A DNA stretch of 64,000 nucleotides, taken from assembly GCF_001522545.3 (NCBI RefSeq), contig NC_031773.1, positions 44,622,786 through 44,686,785 on the forward strand, written 5' to 3'. Positions 26,432-40,468 of the stretch are shown piece by piece. The stretch's first letter is position 1, and each line of letters starts with the position of its first letter. The notes under the pieces are model-generated. The model saw nothing but the letters and a program-made list of their open reading frames with translations, was not told the origin of the DNA and searched no databases. This DNA comes from Parus major. Taxonomy: Eukaryota > Chordata > Aves > Passeriformes > Paridae. A program made the translations under genes and the position numbers.

Positions 26432-29400
26432 TTTAATATATTTGTTTAATCTATGGATTAAGCTACTTCTCTATAATGTATCAAAACACAGGCACTTCCA
26501 TAACTTACTCCACTCTAATATATGTGTTTGGGACAGGACTGAATTGCCAAATTAATTTCCCTTTCTTAACATTAGCTAAAATAGAGTGAACCTGTGTTTT
26601 AACTACTTGTCCAACTCTCAGCATGTATCTAATACTAATAAATCAGACTATTTGCACACTTAATTTCAAATGTTTAATATCAAAGCACTTCAAGTGCATT
26701 TCTAGACTCCTACATGAGAAAGAACACATGAAGCATAAAGCCCTAAAACAGAATTCACCCAGGAAGTCATAGAGACAGCAAGGACACTCTGCTACAGGAA
26801 TGCGTTTCTAGGAATGCCTTTCCATCCCACAGTCAAGGTAGGTTTGACCTATGTCAGTATGTAGGAAGGGTATACACAAATATGGGCTGTGCAAAAAGGG
26901 AAGGAATTTGGTAACTTTTTTTTGAGTCTTGAAATTTAACCACAGGAACAGCTCCAATTAAGTTCATGGAATTTCTCATGTTAATGACAGACTTATGCGT
27001 CTCCCAGAATCAATATGCACATGACTCACTCCAAAATGTGACTCACTGAAAAACTCATGTACCAGATGAAAAAGAAAAAACTGATACTGAAGGGCATAGG
27101 AGCCCACAGAAAAGCAAAATCAAGTGTTAATAATTTTAAAAATATTAAATAGAATTAAAGGCTACAGACTATTTGCCCTTGCATAAAGGAAAAAAATCAT
27201 AATTAAAAGTAATGACCACCATTTTTGGCTTTAAATGTCTCAGAGAAGATATTTCTTGTAGAATAGCTACAGAGACATCCCTGTAACAGCCCTATACCAT
27301 CTCAATGATATCATGTAACATTTGAAAAACTCCACTATATAATTGCCATGAAAATCAGCTGTAAACCATGCATTTTTCCATTTTTAAAATTGTGAAAGAG
27401 AGGGTGGGTAAGTGGGCGGCAGTATGATGAAACTTATAGAAAATACATTATTTGTCATGATATAGAGCAGAAGGAAGGGAAATTAAATTAGGGGAAAAAA
27501 TCAGGTGGTAAGAGAGTAGGCAGAAGTCACCACTTTATTACTCCTCCAGTGCACAGTTTTTTATTTAGCACACATATTTCTCAGTAGATATGTGTTAATG
27601 AAAATGCAGTTATTATTCCATTAAGCTGCTGTTGGCTTAATAAAGGACATAAAAGAAAATCATACCTGAATAGACAAAGCCCATCTAAAGAAGAACTATA
27701 TGCAGTACTGAGTTCGTAATCTGAAGATGAATGCTGGTTGAGAGCTAATCAAAAGAGCTTTTAAAAACGTTTTTGCTAGATGATTTACAGATCCAGAAGT
27801 AACAAATTACTAGTGGTTTGCCATATTGGCAGCCAAGTGCTAAACAGAATGTAAACACAACACAGTAGAACAGCTGACAGCTGAAATGTCTTAGCAGGCT
27901 ATAGAAGTGGAAGGCCTAACTGGAAAAGATCAGTCAAAGAGTAATCTACCTTTTGTTCTCAGAAGTGCAAGCAATGACTCAGACTCCTCTAGAGGTGCTG
28001 AAAAGGATCACACACACACCCATCCCATCAGAGATGCAGAATACTATCAACTGAAGAACAACTCTCAATGCAGCCTGATTTACATGGCACGTGGAAGCTG
28101 CATTCAAAATCATCTTCACTAGAAAGGCAAAGTCTTTGCTATGGCTGGTAGGAAAATCTGCCAGTGTGAAGTTCACATACTGCAAGTTGCTGCTTTTTCC
28201 TGACTTATATAATTAAACCAGTGATGTCACTGCAGTCATCTCAATAACCCCTACTGCCAGAAGATGTAGGACAAGGGGTGCTTTTCCCATGCTAGCTCAT
28301 TGGTACTGTTCTTTTTGCCTGTGTTAGATTCAACACCTCACATTCAGATCCAGCACAATACAAGCACACCTTTATGTTCTTTTCCAGACACATTCTTAGG
28401 TATCTGAAGACTTAATATTTAAATTCTTTCTCCAGCGAGTCACAATGTAATGTCATTAGGCTCCTATAAAATATAGATAAACAAGTCAGTCAGTAACCTG
28501 CTTTTATCTGTAACTCCTGTAAAGCACTACACTTCTTAGGAGGTATCAATGACTAAATAAGTGATCATGATCTGTTAAAATGATTTCAGTTTCTTACAGG
28601 AAACACCACTGACAGAGACAAAGGCAAGGCAATAAATATTCCAATATCCATAAGTAAGAAACTATTAATAATTGAAAGAAAAACCAGCATAGCAATAAAA
28701 AAAGTAATTATATTTTAATACGATTTTTGTCTGTTTGAGAAGCAGTATTGAGAGTGCTTCTTTGCAGATTGTGAACAGCCCATATTTCAGAGATATTACG
28801 CAGAGCACCAATATGAACAAAAATAATAGTGGTAGTATTAATGCAAATTGCTTGATCTCAAATAATTACTGAAGCAAATAACCTCTTCTGATATTTTCCC
28901 TCATGAAAACTGAAACTCGTGGTAAGTTTAGGAAGGATAGATGCCAAGAGAAGAGAAATGAAAATAGATACTCAAAAATTGTGTAAGTCATTCAACCCTC
29001 ACATTTCTCTGGAAAGATAAAGAAACTGGTGTAAGGACCAACACGTTCATCATGTGACACAACGCATCAAATAAATCTGGTTTCTGATTCTAGTCTCAGT
29101 TCAAAAATTTATACCACTGAACTCAGGCAAGGATTCCAGTATATATTAAAGTCACAAAAAAGCTAAGGGGGTGCATTTCTAGCACATTCTTGATGTCCCT
29201 GGGCAAACATTTCTAATGTATAGTAAATAATTGGGTGCTTGCCCTTAACTGAATTCTGTGAGACACTATATTTCATAGAGGTACAGGATCTGGTCCAGTA
29301 TATTTTTCTATTAATTTTGTACTTGCCAAGCTTATTAATGGAGGCTGGAAAAATCTGTCAACAGAATACAATGAAACCCTATGCTATGAGTGGTCAACTA

Positions 29401-32400
29401 TTTAAAGACTTAAGGAGAAAAACACTGAATTTATTATATATGCCTTGTTGCAAATTAGGATAGAATAAAAATAGAATTAAACAAGTAGTCCAAACAAACT
29501 GCCCAATGCTCTAGTTCCAGCTACTGAACAATTTTCAAACAAAGCATTATTTTGTATTAGCTTATCGTGGGTGTTCATTTTGCCCTGTGAAATATGGCAC
29601 ACTATTTACCATTAGCATTATTTGTATATCTCTTTTTAAGAAGCAAAGGAAGGAAAGTGAGACTGCTGCTTCTAAGAAAGTACCTTCTTAGTCAACTTCA
29701 AAAAAGAAACATTGAATAAAATATAGTGAAACCATAGATTTAATCTCCAACCCTTACTGGGTCTTGTAGAAGTTCAGATAGCTCTGATGGATTAGCAGGC
29801 TCCATCTCCTGCTTATACCACTGGGATAAGATGATGCTGTCCTACTCACTAGAGAAAACAACTGAGACATACCCATATGGTTCTTATTTTTCTCATGCAC
29901 TTCCTGTCAGATGATCATCAGGCTACACTGCAAGTTCCAAGCTTAATGACTTTGTTCTTACATTAATGGAATAGACATTAAATCAGTGTTGATTTTAGGT
30001 ATATACAAAAACATTTAATATTTTTTCCCCCTCTACTGTTTGTAACTTGATCTGTAGGTATACCATTCATTTATTCTTAGGTCACTATGTATTATAAAGA
30101 AAAATCAAACTTGCACTGGTCCCTTATCACTGCTGACAACAGTGATAAGAGTTCTAAAATATTACAGAAATTTCCATCTTTTAAAGTGCAGAAACATCAA
30201 AAGCTAAAACATTCTAAAACAACGTGGTTTTTGTTTAGATTTCAAGATAGATTCTCCTTCTTTCCTTATTAACTCAATTATCTTTTCCCTCAGGTAAATA
30301 TCTACATACAACTGTAAAAAACAAATCTTCTACATATCTAAGCTCATTCTTATATTCTACCAAAAGCAGTTTTTCCAGACAGCAAAAAATATATTTTCAG
30401 AAATTAAAATCTGATTGTACCAAAATCATGGCAGAGTCTTCCAAATTCCTTCTAGACCACGTACATTGTTCCATACTCTACTGCTCAAATGTGATAAGCC
30501 AATATATCTTTGGAGTATCAGCACTCCTACTGGTGATGCTCTAAATCACATAGGCAGGAAAAGCATTTTGAGAGAACCACGGAAGACGAAAAGAACTTTT
30601 TGTTCTCTTTGAAGGAGAATCTGGAAATATGATTCTGACTGAGAACAGTTTGAGGGGAGGGGAAACCCAAGGGAAATGGAGGGTAGCAGTCCATGACTGA
30701 ATTTTTTTTGACAGACTTCTAAGGAAGGTAAGGGCTTGAGGGAAGCACCTTTGGTGACCAATAACTTAGTCTTCCTGATGATTTGGTTTTATAATAATAT
30801 TACAAAGAGACAGTTGATGTTAACATTAAAAAAGTCTGGGTGAAAATCTCCTGGTATTATCTTCTCCTTCTGTCCTCTAGAAGTGACTGAAACTCTCTTG
30901 GAAGGTCCCAAATGAATCTGGAGACTGCAGCTTAAAAATGGGCATCGTGTTGTACACTACTGAATACTCCAGGATGATGGACCCTGAGAGTATCAAAAAA
31001 AAATGGAAGAGACAGGTTCTGCTATGCAGCACTGGCAACAGTGGCACAATGGCACAGGCAGCTCAGGGATGTTAAAAAGAAATCATGAAACATGGATGAG
31101 AAAAAGGGTTCTCTAAAGCATTGAGCAGCATCTAAAAAAAGATACTTAATGAAAGTAAATATATTTCATATTGGGAAGATGATTTCAAGACCAGTTCTGA
31201 TAAAGTCCCCAGATCTTGGCTAATCCTATTGAGATTAGTAGATATCTTTGGTGCTCATATAAGTGTAATAAAACAGAGATGACTCTTCAAATTACATATG
31301 TGCTCAGTATTGAATTAAAATTGTCCTTGTAAAAATAAAATCTACTGTAGTCAATTTAATAAAACCTAGCTGTCAAACAGAATTTTTGAGTAGACAAATT
31401 TTAACTCATCATTGCCAGAGCACCCCAAATTTACACACAGCTTTATAACCATAAAGACAAACAAGCTCTTTGATCTGAAAAGCTTGTATTATAATTACTT
31501 TATATGGAAAAAATTCTAAACCCATATCCAAGATCCTTATGTAAAAGATTCAGCTGAGATGAAAGGGTCCACAGAAGGGCAAGTCAAAGTGCTTGGCTGT
31601 ATGGAAAGACTTACATACAAAATAAACTTGAAAATGCTAAGATTACTTAGTCAGGAAAAAGAAAGCTTTAAGAAAGAACAAGCCTGAAGCATTGCAAATT
31701 ATGGAGGGTGTGCACAAAGCATTCATTCTTTTCTACTCTGTCAGATTTTAACATATAAGAAGCACATACTCAGCCAATAAAAGACAATTCCTGTGTCTAG
31801 AGCACACAATCTGCAAAACAGCAATACAGGGTCACGGTGGTAAACAATGTGACAGACTGGAGAAAAAGGATTAGATAACTTTAGGCTTCACCACTGCAAG
31901 CTAAACACGTAACAGCATGCAGAGAGATACATTTGTCTGTAAGCTATTTTCCTGCTAGTACCTGATAGCCAAGGAATTTGCTGCACACACATAATTGCAC
32001 AGACTGCTTAAATATTCCAGAAAATCATTCTAGTGGAAAAAAGAGTAGGTACTTTTTAATGCAGATTAGAACTGGTGGTTTGGCCAACCTTTCCCTAGTT
32101 ATATTTAACTCCGTGTACTTTAAATCACACTAAGCGTTGTCATGTTTTGAGATTTTATATTCTTTAAGATGAACTGGCTTTCTCACAGGCTTGGTCTGTG
32201 CAGCTTGCTGGAGGATTGTCTAGCAATCCTTCTACCCCAAATCACAGCAGCAGGGAGCTGCAGGCTAATTTAGTCAGCTGTGAAGCATGATGCCAGGCAA
32301 ATTATTCTGCATAGAGTTCCACGTAGCTGCTATTAGGACCCCCCTAACATACATTTTTACAACACTGTGTACAGCACAGCCTGACTTACAGATAGAGAAT

Positions 32401-32977
32401 ATCATGTTTTTTAATAGCTACAGAACACAGGTTAGGAAAGGATACATTTAGAATGTCTGAACTCCCCTTCACTAGGTAGCCTAAAAGAGGGGGCAAAATT
32501 TGTATTGAGTTGGTTTCCCTCTGCTTCTTTGTAATCACCAGCTCATATTTAAATAGAATTTAGAAATAATTCTGTAAAGGAGTTCATGGAAAGTATATCA
32601 TTCCATGCTGACCAAGTGTTTAGTATTGGATGTCCCATTATAATTATCTAATGAAAAAAATTAGCAGCAACAACAGTTCCCAGTGGGAAATACTACTGTG
32701 TGCACTAGAAATTGGGAGTAGCAGATGGTTTTTAGTTGGGTGGTAGCTTTTAAAAATACATTTTTGAAGTTATATAATCTTATCTTCAGAGAGTGGGTAG
32801 ACCTTTCCAACAAGGGAATCTCAAAAAATTATGTTTACATATCCTGGGAGAGATACGTTTACTTCACATAGAGAAAAGAGTCAGTATATGCTGCAAAATA
32901 GGATTTATAACTGAACTGGGTGAAAGAGCAACTTAATACAAAATTCTTGAAACACCAAAATTTGGCAATACCTAAAT

Positions 32978-33062
32978 TATATAATTTATACTTATATATA
33001 TAATTTACATACACTTATATATATAATTTACATATACTTATATATAAAAATTTATATTTATA
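32978..33062 (+). repeat. AT-rich tandem repeat, about 26-base period
   Basis: About three degenerate copies of a unit containing ATAATTTACATA and CTTATATATA. Copies differ by single substitutions and small length changes. Confidence 0.85.
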
Positions 33063-36000
33063 CTCTTACAAAAAGGGAATTCAGTAAAGCAACAATCTTC
33101 CAAACTGTCTTTCAATACAATTCTCTTCCTTTTTTTAATACATCATAAATACCTGCAAAATACATTGAAGCTTTATTATCAAATTCAGCAAATGTTACTA
33201 TATTAAATAATTTAAAATTTATCTGTTTCTGTCTTTGAAGCCCCCATACAATCAGGCCTGATTATCTTAATATTCCCTAATGAATAAGAAACCAAAATTG
33301 TTCTGGAATGTGTTTTTAATGTATCCTCATTAGTAATCCATTGTATATACTTCTGGCTTGCTCATCATCATTGTTCTGTGAAATTTTGTATCACTCTCTC
33401 AATAATGCATGCATGCAAGTGTGCAGTGTTTTTAAAGGCTCAAGAAAGCAATTATTTTACTCGAGCATATTTAGTCATTCTTAGCTATTATATTTCAATC
33501 CAGCCATTATTTATTTAAATGTTATATTAAAAGTAAAAACCAAAAGAGTATTTTTGAATAATGCTACTAAATAGTTTACTTCAATATTCTTCAACAAGTT
33601 CTAGGGATTATTAATTTTTGAAATAAAAAAGAAATTGTGCACTTTTTATGAAAAAAAACAAACCTTCTCTTTCTTTGAGAAAAAAATTAATCAGAATAAC
33701 TGACTTCTGAAAAACCATGCATAAATTTTATCCACCCTAATATATTCTCTTAGTCAACTTCTTTCAAAACAACATAATTCTATGCTTTTGAATCTCTCCT
33801 TAGTTATAAACCAGATACTATTATAGTTTTATTGCTGTTATATAGAGTCATCTTCTTAATACTCTGACACAAGAGTAAAAATTGTACCTTTGAATATGTA
33901 TCATCACTGTTTTCAGCAATGTTATTATATTTTTAAGTATATTTTTTCCACTCTCTCAACATGCACAAGTATCAACTTCCCAATCTGGATGACAGAATTA
34001 AGCAGAAACTGACATTTATATGCCTGTGATGAAATCCAAATCTTTTCCCTGAGACTACACAGAACCTTTCCTCATGTTTAAATTTAAATTACTGCTGTCA
34101 GCCTTTATAATATATTATATAACCACATTAAATTTAAACAGATATGCTGCTGCCACTTCTGTGAAATCCCACAGTAGTGCAGTTACTACACGGTTTTACT
34201 ATCTTCAGCTTAAAAACAAATAAATTAGGGGCATCTTAAGTTTCTCAGTATTTATGCCATATAATTAAGCAAAACCCTTTAATATATACTCTGCTGGAAA
34301 ACTCTCTGGAACTATTTCTTTAATCTACACTTATGTCAGAAATCCAAAGACAGTAAGATATTGCATTTGCACTTGAAAATCAGTAACACTTTTTTTTTTT
34401 ATTATGCTTCTGAACACAACAGCATAAATGTAAAAGCAAACATTGCAAGCAACCACCTAACACACAAGATTAAAGAGACAGTTCTGAAGAATACACATCA
34501 ATTTGGAGCCTGAGTTCTATTGAAGTGGCACATTTTAAAATTAGTTTTAGCTCAAAGAATCTCAGGAGTTCTCAAAAAATATGGAATAGTGCTGGTTCCT
34601 ACATGAAAAAAAAAAATCACACCTTTCAAAAAAAGGACTGAAATAAACTTTTGAATACCAAGTAAGATGAAGCCCTTTTAAGAGTCAATTTTAGGAAAAT
34701 ATTTTTCAAATAAAATAAATGAAGTTTACAAAAGAAAAAGTCTGAGATTTACTGTATCCAACGTGTATATCTAGCAAATGTATATATACACACATGCAAG
34801 TGAAGAAATTCTTAATTCCTACTGTTTTGGTTTTTTTTGCAGTCACAGCCTGGCCAAAGCAAGTAAAAAGTAAAATATTCTTTGATATCCATAGGAATTT
34901 CTTACATGTACAAAAAGCCCATATTTTTATTTTCTGATCTTATTTTTTTAAGAAAAGCAACGTGCAAATACTTTGCAATAAGGACAGTGCATTTCTGGGT
35001 TTAATAATACAATTAGAATTACTTGTCCTCACATGAACACGTATACAGGAACCTTGCACCTGACAGGAAACAGGTAATGCTCTTAGAAAAACCTGGACAG
35101 GGGAATCTAAAGCAATCTTCTTGCTAGAGCTCAGGATTCTCACAGTACACACTTTGACAGATTTCCATTAATTTTCCAGACACACTTAATTTTTCTGGAT
35201 CCCTGCTTTGTATGTTATAAACTTATGTACATTATACTATTTAAATTTTCTTGCTTGCTGTTGAGTTCACACAGATTGTTTAATACACACTTGGTATGCA
35301 ACCTCTTTGCCATGATACACTTCTAAATTTAGTCCTGACATTTTAGTTTGTAGCTTAAATGTATGTCATGATGTTCCATAAATTTTTCTCCTAGAGGAAT
35401 TAAAGGTGTTCATTTTTAAGCAGTTTGGACTATCAGCTGTGTTAAAATGCACAATTTTAACGCAGAAATGAAAAAGTTGGAAAACTCTTATATAAGATGG
35501 TTGCTTTTGTTCTTGAAATTACTGAACCAGACTGCCATCTATTGGAAAATAAATATTTTTTTTAATTATACTTTAAAAAAAAGAAAAAAAAACCCAAAAT
35601 AATGTGAAACTGCTATAATTTACTGTCAAAATCTGATTTTTCTAGCAATCGTACCTTAAATCAGCTTGAAAAGGAACCACCTTAGTTAATTGAACTGTGA
35701 TAAAATCAAAGATTTTCCTATCTTTTTCCACCTCATGTTTTCTGAAATAAGTTTTGAAGCAAAGCTGCTTTTCTGACTCACTGAACAATCAAATTCTAGG
35801 TTTTTTGAAAGATTTTTATTTAGGGAAGATAGGAAAACTGTAATACGTCAGCACTGAGCGATACACAAGTATAAAGCTTCCTCAGCTTGCCTGTGCAGCA
35901 TCAGTCAGGGCTTTCCACACCTTTGCATACACAGCTCAACTAAAGAGTACATTCATGTCACAATGACCAAAATGGGAAAAACAAAGACAGCAACTGGAGG

Positions 36001-36153
36001 CAAAAAAATCTGTGAACCGACTGTCAACCCCACCCAGCATACAAGTCATTGAGAAATAATAGGAATTCCAACTAAAATGATGCATAGGTCTATGAATGTC
36101 TTTTGGAAGTCTCTCTGAAGTAAAATTGCAAAACTGTGTTCAATCTGGCCTTT

Positions 36154-36192
36154 AATTTTGTGGAGACAATGAACAATTTTGTGGAGACAATG
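36154..36192 (+). repeat. 21-base direct duplication
   Basis: AATTTTGTGGAGACAATG occurs twice with a start-to-start distance of 21 bases and no mismatch, suggesting a recent slippage duplication. Confidence 0.9.
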
Positions 36193-36783
36193 TGGGGCTC
36201 ACTGCATGGTATGTTGTAATGTACTTCTTCCAATGACCAGTAAAGACAGACTAGGAAACATGGCATTAATATTTTGCATGACAGCACACCAAACACAGCC
36301 AGAGTGGCAAAAGAAAACCTTTAAATTATGACATTTCCAGTGCAGCTTTGACTTCCTTTAGTTTATCCTTTATAATGTACTCTTTAAATTGAAAAATCAC
36401 ATTAACTTACTCTCATCTGACTTTCTGCTATTCAGCATTCAATCTTTTCTCCCTCTTCATTAATCATTCCCTCCCATTCAGGAAGCTAAAAATCTGCTCT
36501 TCTGTCACAGTTCCCCTTTCAACTTTTGGAAGGGAAGCATCCTGTGGGGACATTTTCGCTCATCTCCAGATCTGTTCCTATTCATGTCTACACTATGGGT
36601 CTACTGTTACTGTCCTTACTTCTAATTACTGCTAAATTGTACTCTCCCTCTCCCAGATGTGATGCCTTCCAGTCCCCAAGATCCTGACCATCAATTTTCC
36701 TAGTCAGCTCCTCCGTGTCCCAAAGAAATTTAAGAGTCAAAGCTGACTAGCAATTTGGAACTCAGATGATTAAACCAAACAGT

Positions 36784-36825
36784 TTCTTGTTTCTTTTTTC
36801 TTTTCTTTTCTTTTTGTTCTTTTTC
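36784..36825 (+). repeat. TTTTC-type pyrimidine repeat
   Basis: About 40 bases of T and C with TTTTC units, interrupted by two isolated G residues. Confidence 0.85.
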
Positions 36826-37787
36826 ACGCAATCTCAGACCTGTGCAAATTCTGCTTCCTATTTTACTTGAAAAAACACTGTAAGCACATAAATCTCCAGG
36901 GATTCAATGTCTTGTCACAAATCACACACCTGGCCAACAGAAACTTATAAAGTAATAAAAACATGTATGGTTTTCAAGGCAAAATTTGATGAAAAGAAGT
37001 AGTTCTTTACTACAAACATTCCAGAACAACTTGTTATGTTGTTGGATGACTGCTTGTCTAATAACACATGAAATGGAGGAATGGATTTAATTCTGTCCTT
37101 GACATAAAAGACTTCCAACCTAATTCTTTCAAAGTATAGAATTCCACAAGTGCTGTATCACTGAGCAACAAACAATGCAAGATGCCTAAAACCAGATAAA
37201 GAGAATGTGCCTGTGAAGAAGGCATACAAAGTCCTGCTCTCCAGATGGCACTGGTATTTTTCCAGTGGCTGCACAATGCAGAAACAATAATAGAAAGGAT
37301 CACAGCCTGATGATCACTACTTTATCTGGGAGATGATAAAACCAATGTTGAAACTTACCCTTATGCCATGGACAGAATTGAACATTACTTTTCCAGATGA
37401 AGACTTTTTTGTCAAGCTATTGCATTAAAAATAGGCATCCACACTACTCTTACACTAAACAAAAACTGTGAGCCCCACTGTTTCAAACAATAAAGGTAAG
37501 CAGTTAAAATTCAGGACAGAATTTCAGACTATGGATTCTGGATAGACAGACACTCCTTTCTGCAGTCTGAAATTAATCATAACCTCATTTAGCCAGAGCA
37601 GTTTTGGCCCTCTTGAAAAGAGTCACTTGTTTAAAAAATGCTTTAAAATACCCTCTGCTCCCTGATGCCTTCTTTTTCCCAGGCCTACGCTATCCTTGTG
37701 AGGTGGCTCCTGATGCTCTTTGCTCCAGCTTCCTAAGTTTATGATCCACAAATTACTACTCAAATCAGAAACTCCCCAGTCTTGGCC

Positions 37788-37835
37788 TCCTATTTCTCAC
37801 TCCTATTTCTATTTCTCTCTCTCCTATTTCTTTTT
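37788..37835 (+). repeat. CCTATTTCT-type pyrimidine repeat
   Basis: Imperfect repeats of CTCCTATTTCT and TATTTCTCTCT over about 48 bases. Confidence 0.8.
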
Positions 37836-39645
37836 GCATGATGCAAAAAATTGCAGATGTCCAAGCAGCCAGTGCCTTTGCAGAATTTCCCTAAGGGTCA
37901 CAAAGTGGCATGACTTGGGATTCAGAAATTTTCAGATTGCTGAACTACAAGTAGAAAAGCCTTCAACAGTCATTGTCTCTGGGATTGACATTTGGTCTGG
38001 AAATGGCAACACCTAACACATAATCAACAGGAAGCTAACTTCTACACCTCTTCAGAGCTGATGTCAGCACAGCCAGCAATGGAAGTTAGGAAAAACCTGC
38101 TGATTTGAACCTGAAGTAGAAGCACACCAGATATGGTTCCAGCCCTCTGTTGCAGCTGGTAACAGAGAAAGGCAATGCTCAGTCCAACAGGCAGAAAGTC
38201 TTTGCTCCAGACAGACTCCATAGGGTATTCTGTCCTGCTCATACTTCCAAAGGGTCTTGGCATGTGCAGTAGAAACAAATGTGAGCTGAACAAATGCAGA
38301 TAACGGAAGAGAACCCACTTAACCTATTGAGGTTCTTACAGAAGTTTGCCATAGAAAAGAAAACTTAAGTAAGAAAAAGCTGCAAGAATCTCTCTTCTTT
38401 AATACATATCCAAGGAATCTATTTCTGACTCTTCACATCTATATACATCCTCACTTCTCTCTCTCTGTATCTTCATGTTCTTATATATAAATATTCATTT
38501 AAGTTTCTTCAATCATCACTGTACTGTCACACATCTTCCTTGACTATGTTTGCTGGTCCTGCCCCCAGAGCAGTATGGCAGCATTCACCTGTGCAATCAT
38601 TTTCAGAGCTAAACATATCACTTCACTTTAGTGCTTCTTCCCAATTACTCTTACATGGCCCTTTACAGAGCATGTGGGTTTTCATACCACCAATGTACTA
38701 CACAGGGAGTCTAAACAGAAAGGCAAGGCAGCACCTGCCCAAAATTAAAAGTCATTGTGTCAAAAATGGAAGCAACTTTTATTTTTTTATGCAAGGCAGC
38801 CAGGTAGAAACTGAACAGATCAAATAACCTTAAAATATATTAAAAAATTAAACGGATGCTTTAGAACAAACAGGAAAATCTTACACCACAGCAGAGTCCT
38901 CTCAATACAGATTTGTATAGCTGGGTTTACTGCAGAGGAAAACAAGTTCTGACCTCCATCCTAATTTCATGTTAGGAGTGCACACCCATCATCCTGAATA
39001 CAGTTTTCTCTGAAAGAAAAGCTGGATGCCACAGTAGGAAAGCACCATGAAATGCTTCAAACAATCCCCAGTTTTGAAGATTTTTTCCACATCTAGTTCA
39101 ATAAAAATATATGAAATATCAAAAACATATATTGCCTAATTTATCTTGATACTTCCCTGTCACAGAAATTACAGATTTAGTGTCTGAATACTTTCTATTC
39201 ACATTGTATTTCATTTAGGCCTGAGCAGACAGATTTATATGGAATACATTTTCTGCAAAACAGCAGCTGAGAAGATTTAAATAGCAGTTAGCACCTAAAT
39301 TGAGAGAGACACTAGACAAGTGTCTAAAAATGCTTAAATGGGATCAGTATCTTGCTCATATTGAGTTCAGTATGAGTTATGCATCTAAACATTCAAACAT
39401 GTAGAAGGGCTTTACAAAAGTATCTACTGCATTTCAAGGCAGCTATGCATCTTTGTAAATCTCATTTTGTCTATATATGTCATAATAAATCCTCCCAAAC
39501 ATGAAGTTTTAACTTGCCATGTCACTTGCATAAGTGAGCATAAATTTCCTAAACTTATGAAAAATGTTAAATGAAATTTAGAACTTTGCAGTTTTTCTTT
39601 GCTCTCTGCTTTATTCCCTGGGCAATCACATTTATTTCATGTCAT

Positions 39646-39690
39646 GGTTTAAGTTTCAGCCTAAACCAGCTGAAACCAGGAAACCGGCTG
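39646..39690 (+). repeat. Possible LTR end fragment
   Basis: The sequence TGTCATGGTTTAAG is the start seen in several avian endogenous retrovirus LTRs as I remember them. It is followed by CAGCCTAAACCAGCTGAAACC rather than a familiar LTR body, and no matching CA end, polyadenylation region or internal viral sequence was recognised. If real it is a short remnant with no coding potential. Confidence 0.25.
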
Positions 39691-40292
39691 AGGAAGAGAA
39701 TTCAATTAAAAAGAAAAAAAAAACACCAAAAACCTTGTTACAATAAAGATTAAATGAATCCTAGAGTACTTTATTCATTATATTAGTAGCAATGAAGTCA
39801 TCTTCAACTGTATTTGGAAATCACTGAAGTACCAAAACCACAATTTTCTGTTTCAGAGATTCAGCCTTCAGTATCATTAGACTACCAAGAAAGCTATATA
39901 GTAATAAAATCTATAAGAAAAATAACTGAGGATGTTTAGCTGGTTCTTCTGGGGGCATTTTTGATCAGATTCTGTTAACATTTAAAATTCAGACTAGTGT
40001 TGAACATACTGATCTCCACTGATTTCACAAAAAACCCCCTTCCTTGCCCTCGTCATGCTCAGGACAACTAACCTGAATGGATTAGTGGTGACATAAAAAT
40101 CCATTCTGAGGTGTGATAAACAATGAGAAATTAAGTGAACATTACATTCTAAATCTATAAGAACCACATGTTATGTATTTTTTTATGAAGTTAACCTTCC
40201 ACTATTCTTACTCTTATTATTTCTTTCTTGAATGTGCTATAAATAAATCAGATTTAACTGAATATATTGTCCTTGTATCCCATCTTACTTAC

Positions 40293-40468
40293 TACATTAA
40301 GCTTGGTTTGGCTTCCACTGGTCATAAGATCTTCCTCTGATACTTTACTAAAATTTTCCAGATAATGGTCTGATAGTGTATGAGACAGATCTTCAAAAGA
40401 GTATTCCTTTTCTTGGCACAATTTGATTTCATCTAAGAGCTTTGATAATTCTCCAGTCACAGCTTCAC
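40293..40468 (-). CDS. ANKS1B: ANKS1B exon: conserved GELSKLLDEIKL block
   Basis: A 176-base exon: GT completes a split Ser codon, followed by 58 codons, phase 0 at its end. It begins EAVTGELSKLLDEIKLCQEK, continues EYSFEDLSHTLSDHYLENFS and ends MTSGSQTKLNV. The block is predicted mostly helical and is strongly conserved in ANKS1B, close to the mammalian sequence as I remember it. It has no named domain known to me. The acceptor is TTTTTAAAG with a weak pyrimidine tract; the donor GTAAGT is a full consensus and is directly preceded by GTA. Because it ends in phase 0 it can join the exon at 19799-19939 directly, and it could equally join the candidate exon near 24861. Confidence 0.95.

Larger units (their letters stand above)
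19940..40292 (-). other. ANKS1B: Intron, 20.4 kb
   Basis: The largest intron in the window. It contains one clear CR1 fragment, TA-rich and pyrimidine simple repeats, a possible LTR scrap, a short tandem duplication, a perfect RFX X-box with an adjacent CCAAT, a TGCATGCATGCA run and a candidate cryptic exon near 24.7-24.9 kb. The remainder is AT-rich sequence in which I see no supported gene. Confidence 0.82.

Noticed and set aside
32150..32340. Possible conserved non-coding element with AGGATTG...CAATCCT inverted repeat
   Set aside because: The 7-base stem is weak, and conservation cannot be judged without an alignment.
38042..38318. Two overlapping minus-strand ORFs of 83-84 codons
   Set aside because: They overlap in different frames, neither resembles a known protein, and no phase-compatible splice sites tie them to ANKS1B.
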